A DNA stretch of 10,000 bases from Botryococcus braunii (taxonomy: Eukaryota; Chlorophyta; Trebouxiophyceae), in the NCBI GenBank assembly GCA_002005505.1, contig KV908503.1, positions 118,161 through 128,160 on the forward strand, written 5' to 3'. Every line of letters starts with the position of its first letter. Positions within the stretch are counted from its first letter, which is position 1. The notes below the pieces were generated by a model. That model saw only the letters and a list, made by a program, of their open reading frames with translations, was not told the origin of the DNA and ran no database searches. The translations under genes were made by a program, and so were the position numbers. Of the stretch, positions 1 to 10,000 are shown piece by piece.

Positions 1-34
<34 letters not shown>

Positions 35-70
35 GACACGCACATACATGCGTGCGCACACACGCACGCC

Positions 71-153
<83 letters not shown>

Positions 154-170
154 CCCCCCCCCCCCCCCGG
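1..170. repeat. Compound simple repeat: (CA)n, (CT)n, poly(C)
   Basis: A (CA)n run occupies roughly 5-31. A short mixed CA/CG stretch follows, then a nearly pure (CT)n run from 71 to 152 with a few single-base slips, ending in an uninterrupted run of 16 C at 153-168. It lies outside any gene I can define. The long Ser/Leu open frames through it are products of the dinucleotide repeat and not genes. Confidence 0.95.
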
Positions 171-600
171 GGTCTCCCACCCATCCACACGAGGCAAGCT
201 ACCAAACCAGGGAATGTGGCACTGAAGGTATCTTTCAGGAAGCAACCTTGCCAAGACTTGAGTAGATATCCGCCATGCGGAAAAACAGAGTTCCCTACAT
301 GTAAACAATACACAGAGCGCCTTTCCGAGCTGATGCAGCCCAACTTTATCCCTTTACAAGCAGTAGAAGTTACACAAACCGAGTGGAGTGAAGCGATGGG
401 AAAGTACCATGTATAGTCACCGTTCCTAATTAGGACAAAGGTATTTCACTTTTCTTGCTAAGAAGGTGAACCTGTGCTTAAAGCCGGCATCTGCACCTGG
501 CACCCGGCATTTGTGAACAATGGGAATGGGGAACAATGGATGCAGAGTTTAATAACAGTAAAACTACCGTCCGGATATCTGTCTGGCAACCGGAAGGATC
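171..600. other. Intergenic stretch with nothing recognised
   Basis: Non-repetitive DNA between the left-hand microsatellite and the 78 bp repeat block. Open frames on the plus strand reach about 80 codons, but I see no recognisable protein motif or RNA gene. The last part, from about 537, may be a very degraded extra unit of the following tandem repeat. It could hold the distal 3' untranslated region of the TSA gene. A TTACA at 370-374 reads TGTAA on the minus strand (the green-algal poly(A) signal), but it is about 690 bp beyond the stop codon, so I do not call it. Confidence 0.4.
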
Positions 601-614
601 CACAGGAACCTAAG

Positions 615-1020
615 CAGGTCCAGCGCAAATGGCTGTACGAATCTAGGGGAGGTCACAGCGCTGGTGGCGGTACAATCCCAACGGAATCAAAGCCGGTCCC
701 AGCACGTATGGCTGTACGAATCTAGGGAGGTCAGAAAGCTGGTGGCCATGCAGTCCCACAGGGACCAGAGCAGGTCGCCCCCGCCCCCCTCCATTAGGCT
801 GAAGAACAGGGAGGTCATAGGGGTTTGCACCCCACTGCTCAAAAGAATGGGTAAAGGTCACAAATTCCTTTTCAAAGTGAATCGGAATGTGCCGGTACAA
901 CCCAAAGGAATCAATGCCGGTCCCAGCGCATGTGGCAGTACGAATCTAGGGGAGGTCACAGCGCTGGTGGCTGTACAATCCCAAAGGAATCAAAGCAGGT
1001 CCCAGCAAATACGGAAGTAC
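615..1020. repeat. Degenerate ~78 bp tandem repeat (minisatellite)
   Basis: Units begin with a GGTCCCAGC-like core at about 615, 693, 917 and 996, with shared internal blocks GTACGAATCTAGGG, GAGGTCACAGCGCTGGTGG and TACAATCCCAA. Spacing is 78-79 bp. The gap from about 771 to 916 is close to two units and contains diverged traces (AGGGAGGTCATAGGGG, GGTACAACCCAAAGGAATCAA). This suggests about five units in all, the middle ones decayed. The array ends roughly 40 bp beyond the TSA stop codon, so it probably lies in or just past the TSA 3' untranslated region. Confidence 0.85.
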
Positions 1021-1061
1021 AATCCTGCCCGTCCGATGTACAGCGGCAAGCAAGGCAGGGA

Positions 1062-6619
<5,558 letters not shown>

Positions 6620-6689
6620 AGAGTGGACGTGCTAATATTCTTTACACTAGGAAGTAGTCCAGATTGCAAATTGTGAGCCATGCATAGAG

Positions 6690-6697
6690 TTTTAATA
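6690..6697 (-). promoter_or_regulatory. Possible TATA-like element upstream of TSA
   Basis: TATTAAAA on the minus strand, about 70 bases upstream of the presumed TSA start codon. Position and composition would suit a core promoter, but an AT-rich octamer is weak evidence and no initiator or 5' end can be seen. Confidence 0.2.
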
Positions 6698-7369
6698 TCG
6701 TCTGGGGGAGACTGATCCACATCCTCGAACCGCTAGTACCGGACGCCGCCAGGTGCACGTGCTCCATGTGGTAATACTTGCGTTCAAAGCTTTCGTCATG
6801 GGGAGACCAGTGGGGTCACCCCAGTGAGGGACTCCCGTGTTGGAGTACCCAATGGGACCAACAATAAGCCTCTGGAAATCTAGAGATGGTGACTAATACA
6901 TTTCACTTTCCTTCTTAGAAATTCTTAGAAGAGTGACATTAGAGGGATTTCCACCAAAATGGCAGCTGAAGGCGTACCAGGGGTATTTGGTCCAAGTCAT
7001 ATCCTGGTTTCCACCTTCTGAGATCAAATCTCAATATCAGCAGGTTTGGATCACGGCCAACAGTGACAAGACTCGGCTTCTGAACCCAGAGAGTTACAGA
7101 GGGAGTTAGACAATACCCTTGCCCCTCCTACACTGCAGCCAGTCGGCGAACCATAGCGCCAGGACCCTTAAGATCACATAGACCTCCATTTTCTCTTCCC
7201 TTTTCGCCATCCAGCCGACTTTCCCTCTTCCACATCCATCCTTATGCTTTAACTAACTCCCCCTGTCTCTCCTGCAACAAGCAGGGGACATGGTCATGAA
7301 CCCATGGAGAGATCGAACCTGCCGCTGGTTCAAGCCCCGGAAGAAACGGGGCAGATAAAGATATAGATT

Positions 7370-7472
7370 CCTTCTTTTTATAACAAAAACTGAAGCACAT
7401 TCTAACCGCGTGCAGCCCGGGCCGCCTTCCACCCTTCTTTTCAGAATGAAGGGTGAAGCCCATCCTAACCGC
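7370..7472 (-). repeat. Two tandem copies of a short dispersed repeat
   Basis: On the minus strand, GCGGTTAGGATGGGCTTC (from 7472) and GCGGTTAGAATGTGCTTC (from 7409) each lead into T-rich sequence and then AAAAGAAGG. They start 63 bp apart. A third, diverged copy is in TSA intron 2 on the opposite strand. Nothing shows whether this is a transposon fragment; I see no terminal repeats or coding capacity. Confidence 0.6.
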
Positions 7473-7930
7473 ACACTTCTTTTTGGAGGTAGAAGTGAAA
7501 TATATCAGTCTCGTGTTGCCATCTGAATTGCCGCAGGTGCGCCTGGGCATCTTACAACATATAAAAACTGGCGTAGACGCTTCATGGCAGCTAGCAGGCT
7601 CACTTTCGGTCATCAGACCAATACATTGCACGACAAGTCGCAAAGAAAAAAAAATGTTTCCAGAACAAACCACAACTCCAGCCCAGGGAGCACAAATGGA
7701 GGCCATCACTGACCCAAAGTGTTCTGAAAACTATGACCACAATTGCAATGCAATGCACAAGATGTGTGCGCCCTCCCTGCAACCCTACCACCTCCCCCAA
7801 TTGCGTCGACCCTCAAATGTCTCTCCGCCCCGTAGCCCAACTTCGTAGCATTGCTACGCATGGCCAAAAACAGCCCGTAGCCCCTTGAACAAATAGATGT
7901 GGAGAGACGCCAGCCTCCTCAGAAGCAGCA

Positions 7931-9021
7931 TTACACCATAGGGGGACCTGTCACATGTCCCCCCATCTGAGAGCCTGCAGCCGGTGAATTCATCATCTGC
8001 TGCATGGGATGGCTGTGGGGCGGCTGGGTCCCGGTGTTGATCATCTGCTGCGTTGGGTGACTATGTTGAGGCGGATACTGCAATTGGTGTGAGTGAGGAT
8101 GTTGGTGTGCCATCGGCTGCTGCATTGGAGGCTGCATACTCTGATGCTGCATGGTTGTTTGCAAGGAACCCTGCAAGTCTTGTGGCAGGCTTTGTTGCAT
8201 AGTGTGCTGCAGGGCTTGCTGTGTAGGCTGCTGCATGCTCTGCTGCATGCCCTGCTGCATGGAGGGTTGCATGCCTTGCTGCATGGACGGTTGCATGCCT
8301 TGCTGCATGGAGGGTTGCATGCCTTGCTGCATGGAGGGTTGTATGCCTTGCTGCATGGACGGCTGCATGCCTTGTTGCATGCCTTGCTGCATGCCTTGCT
8401 GCATGGACGGCTGCATGCCTTGTTGCATGGACAACTGCATCCCTTGCTGCATGGACGGCTGCATGCCCTGCTGCATTCCTTGCTGCATGGACGGCTGCAT
8501 GCCTTGTTGCATAGACTGTTGCATTCCTTGCTGCATGGACTGCTCCAGGCCGTGCTGCATAGACTGCTGCATAACTGGATGCAAAGTTTGCTGCATGCCT
8601 GGTTGCATTGGTTGGTGCACTGGCTGTGGAACCTGATTCATCATCTGGTTGGTCATATTCACATGTTGCAGCATGCCCATACCGGCGGGCACCATGCAGG
8701 ACCTAGCTGCTGCATTGAAAGCTGCTGCGGTGCCATTTGCTGGCCTGACATGGGGGCCCCTCCCATTGACACCGGACCCATGCCTTGCTGTACCATATGT
8801 GGTTGCATTGGCTGGCCCATCTGCGATTGGCCCATCTGGCCCGTACCCATGTGGGTTGGGCCTCCAGTCATTTGTGGTTGCATTATCTGCTGGCCATTCT
8901 GTAACAAATGAGGAGGCGCCATCAGCTGCCCATCCATAGGGACTGACTGACTGATTCCCATTTGAGGCCCCATGTGGCCTGGGGGAAGACCCATTTGTTC
9001 TTCCATGCCAAGTGCAACATC
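7931..9021 (-). CDS. Met/Gln-rich terminal exon
   Basis: Opens after TTCGCAG with DVALGMEEQMGLPPGHMG. It runs 108 codons in one frame to about 8698, then continues 254 codons in the next frame from 8695 to TAA. Composition is the same on both sides (Met, Gln, Pro, Gly), which argues that the two frames are one exon broken by a missing base. The C-terminal part adds His/Pro-rich blocks (HQHPHSHQLQ, TQPPHSHPMQQMM) and ends GPPMV. Confidence 0.6.
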
Positions 9022-9655
9022 CTGCGAAGCATGGAAAGAGCTAAAAGGCAAAATTTACAAATACGTCACTCACCCCCCCCCCCCCCGAGAAAAGGGTCTC
9101 AAGTCCTTGTGAACAAGCCCACAACCAAGCTGGCGCAGCACGTCTGCAATGCGGGAAGATACAGACATGCTCGAGGATTACGCAGTTATGTCGCAGACTG
9201 ACCAGGCAAGAATTCGCATCCTCATTTTGAGACTTTATGTCTCTTAATGACTTGCATAATTCTGACTACTGGCCCGAATTCAAGAACGCCACAGCATCTC
9301 CAAACCGTGTCGCACGTTTTTTCCGGGGGGGACTACAGCAAATACAACATGAATGACTAAAGGCACACATTCTACCTGATAGTCCACCCAAAAGGACGGT
9401 AAGGCAATGTAAAATCTACTGAGAGCATCATACCTGTGGCAACCCAGACAACCCCTGCTGCTCCTGCAGCTTACTTCGGCGCTGCGAGGCCGCCACAGCA
9501 CAGCACTGTTTGCAGTAACTGTGCAGACAATCTACAGTCAATTTGGAGTTGTAAAAATCGGAAGCAGGCTTTCTCTCCTTGCACCATCTGCATTCTTTCG
9601 ACTCTGCGGGTGTCCTCCTACTTGCCCTTTCCGTAGCTGCAAGATTGTAACATTC
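7931..9655 (-). CDS. Zinc-ribbon-like, Met/Gln-rich repeat protein (5' end outside window)
   Basis: Two exons joined in phase 0: 9434-9655 and 7931-9021, ending in TAA at 7933-7931. The first encodes a cysteine motif, C-x2-C-x22-C-x2-C, in the pattern ECRWCKERKP...DFY...SYCKQC, typical of zinc-ribbon-like motifs in many microalgal proteins of unknown role. The second encodes about 360 residues rich in Met, Gln, Pro, Gly and His with an octapeptide repeat, surely disordered. The Met/Gln tail resembles low-complexity regions of transcription co-activators and RNA-binding proteins, but that is composition, not homology. The reading frame shifts once near 8697. The first exon begins right after an acceptor, TTTTTCACAG, so the N-terminus lies beyond the window. 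I assign no function. Confidence 0.65.
8226..8545 (-). repeat. 24 bp tandem repeat encoding a Met/Gln octapeptide
   Basis: On the plus strand the unit is TTGCTGCATGGACGGCTGC + ATGCC with variants. On the coding strand it gives MQQGMQPS repeated about ten times, with 12 bp half-units (MQQG, MQPS, MQQS) also duplicated. Substitutions are mostly at third positions or Pro/Gln/Ser exchanges, and spacing stays a multiple of 12 bp, as expected of an array held in frame. Confidence 0.92.
8695..8702 (-). other. Apparent one-base frameshift in the Met/Gln-rich exon
   Basis: Upstream frame: ...SMQQLGPAWCPPVWACCNM then stop, which abruptly turns Trp/Cys-rich after GPA. Downstream frame: open from before MVPAGMGMLQHVNM. 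One added base, for example an A in GC[A]ATGG, would join them with uniform composition and a total of 364 codons. Alternatives are a sequencing or assembly error, a small unrecognised intron, or an inactive allele. Confidence 0.55.
9022..9433 (-). other. Intron of the zinc-ribbon gene with poly(C) tract
   Basis: 412 bp between GTATGA and TTCGCAG. It contains a run of 14 C on the plus strand at 9073-9086 (poly(G) in the transcript, about 50 bases before the acceptor) and otherwise unremarkable sequence. A nearer TTTTAG could also serve as acceptor but would break the frame. Confidence 0.65.
9434..9655 (-). CDS. Zinc-ribbon exon, 74 codons
   Basis: Bounded by the acceptor TTTTTCACAG and the donor CAG|GTATGA, phase 0 at both ends. 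In exon numbering the Cys residues of the intact motif are 22, 25, 48 and 51, with further Cys at 43 and 52. The start, ECYNLAATERAS, aligns with QCCAVAASQRRS just after the motif (Cys2 with Cys51, seven of twelve identical or similar). This implies that the exon opens with the tail of an earlier copy of the same ~49-residue repeat. The rest of that copy must lie in an upstream exon not present here. Confidence 0.7.
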
Positions 9656-10000
9656 CTGTGAAAAACCGCACATATCCAGTTGAGAAGTACCGTATCAGAG
9701 CTAATGCATTTGGTAAATTATTTTAATTCTCTCGCGCGATATAAAACCTAAGAAACATCTGCTCCGGGACCCCTAAAACAATTACCCCCCCCCCCCCCCA
9801 AGAATTGCCTGGGGACGTCCCAACTGAGTTGAAACCTCTCAAAACTTGCCTGCTGCAGCAATTGCTTGAGTGTGATGTGCATAGCGTAGAAGTGTTGATA
9901 GGGTCCCAAGGACCGCGGTGACAAGGAAGCTTAGGTGATTCCTTCGGATTCAGGAGCAAATTCCCTTGTTGTTAGTGCATAGCCACAACAACTATTGTAA
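9656..10000 (-). other. Upstream intron (partial) of the zinc-ribbon gene
   Basis: At least 345 bp upstream of the zinc-ribbon exon. No cysteine-rich exon that would supply the missing half of the repeat can be found, so the intron probably runs past the window edge. It includes 15 C on the plus strand at 9785-9799. An open frame around 9803-9925 reads fairly protein-like next to a CAG|GCAAGT sequence (a possible GC donor near 9849), so a short exon here cannot be excluded. Confidence 0.45.

Larger units (their letters stand above)
6620..7930. other. Intergenic region between TSA and the zinc-ribbon gene
   Basis: About 1.3 kb between the TSA start codon and the stop codon of the next minus-strand gene. 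It should hold the TSA promoter and 5' untranslated region at its left and the 3' untranslated region of the second gene at its right. The open frames in it (at most ~155 codons) show no known motif and overlap repeats, so I call no gene. Visible structure: a TGGGG-TCA-CCCCA hairpin near 6808-6820, a CCCCG/CGGGG hairpin near 7335-7351, the repeat pair at 7370-7472, and a CGTAGC-ATT-GCTACG hairpin at 7844-7858 about 73 bases past the second gene's stop. Confidence 0.6.

Noticed and set aside
7300..7355. GGTTCAAGCCCCG, resembling a tRNA T-loop
   Set aside because: The flanking bases do not form a T stem, and no D arm, anticodon arm or acceptor stem can be drawn on either strand.
7242..7709. 155-codon minus-strand ORF in the intergenic region
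   Set aside because: No recognisable motif, and it overlaps the short dispersed repeats, whose repeated peptides (RLGWASPF, RLECASVF) come from the DNA repeat.
7844..7858. CGTAGC-ATT-GCTACG hairpin after the second gene
   Set aside because: A six-pair hairpin without a following T run. In a eukaryote it is no evidence of a terminator, so it is mentioned only in the intergenic entry.
8093..8911. Plus-strand ORFs across the 24 bp repeat: a Leu/His repeat of 272 codons and a Cys/Met repeat of 161 codons that looks like a metallothionein
   Set aside because: Both are antisense shadows of the Met/Gln repeat. A 24 bp in-frame repeat without stops in one frame opens others too. The minus frame alone connects by a proper splice junction to a conserved cysteine motif.
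9723..9959. 78-codon minus-strand ORF upstream of the zinc-ribbon exon
   Set aside because: It crosses the poly(C) run and lacks the Cys pattern needed to complete the split ribbon. A short exon in another frame remains possible but is unsupported.

Overview
This is a eukaryotic nuclear window, most likely from a green-lineage alga (chlorophyte or prasinophyte). Three things support that. There is a stand-alone, plant-type tryptophan synthase alpha subunit gene split by six GT-AG introns and carrying a chloroplast-transit-like N-terminus. A short TTTAGGG (plant/algal telomere-type) array sits in one intron. The zinc-ribbon plus low-complexity architecture of the second gene resembles proteins common in microalgal genomes. 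The species cannot be fixed from the sequence alone.

Both genes recognised are on the minus strand. The main one, at 6619 to 1062, is tryptophan synthase alpha (TSA/trpA). I assembled it from seven exons (6378-6619, 6099-6216, 5334-5408, 4193-4322, 3197-3364, 2087-2202, 1062-1205). Every exon boundary has a GT donor and an AG acceptor in matching phase, and together they give an uninterrupted reading frame of 330 codons plus TGA. Active-site Glu and Asp and the phosphate-binding loops are intact. Exons make up 993 bp of a 5,558 bp gene; the other 4,565 bp are introns. Four of the six introns are dominated by microsatellites, minisatellites, poly(C) tracts or a telomere-like array, which is why the gene is invisible as a single ORF.

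Layout from left to right: 1-170, CA/CT/poly(C) simple repeats; 171-600, nothing recognised; 615-1020, a degenerate ~78 bp tandem repeat downstream of the TSA stop; 1062-6619, TSA; 6620-7930, intergenic DNA holding the TSA 5' flank and a short dispersed repeat; 7931-9655, the 3' part of a second minus-strand gene. That second gene encodes a cysteine zinc-ribbon-like motif followed by a long Met/Gln-rich, octapeptide-repeat tail. It seems to carry a one-base frameshift near 8697 and continues upstream beyond the window. From 9657 to 10000 is intron of that gene.

I found no tRNA, rRNA, CRISPR array, transposase, integrase or reverse transcriptase. The two genes show no functional link: one is plastid amino-acid biosynthesis, the other a protein of unknown role.
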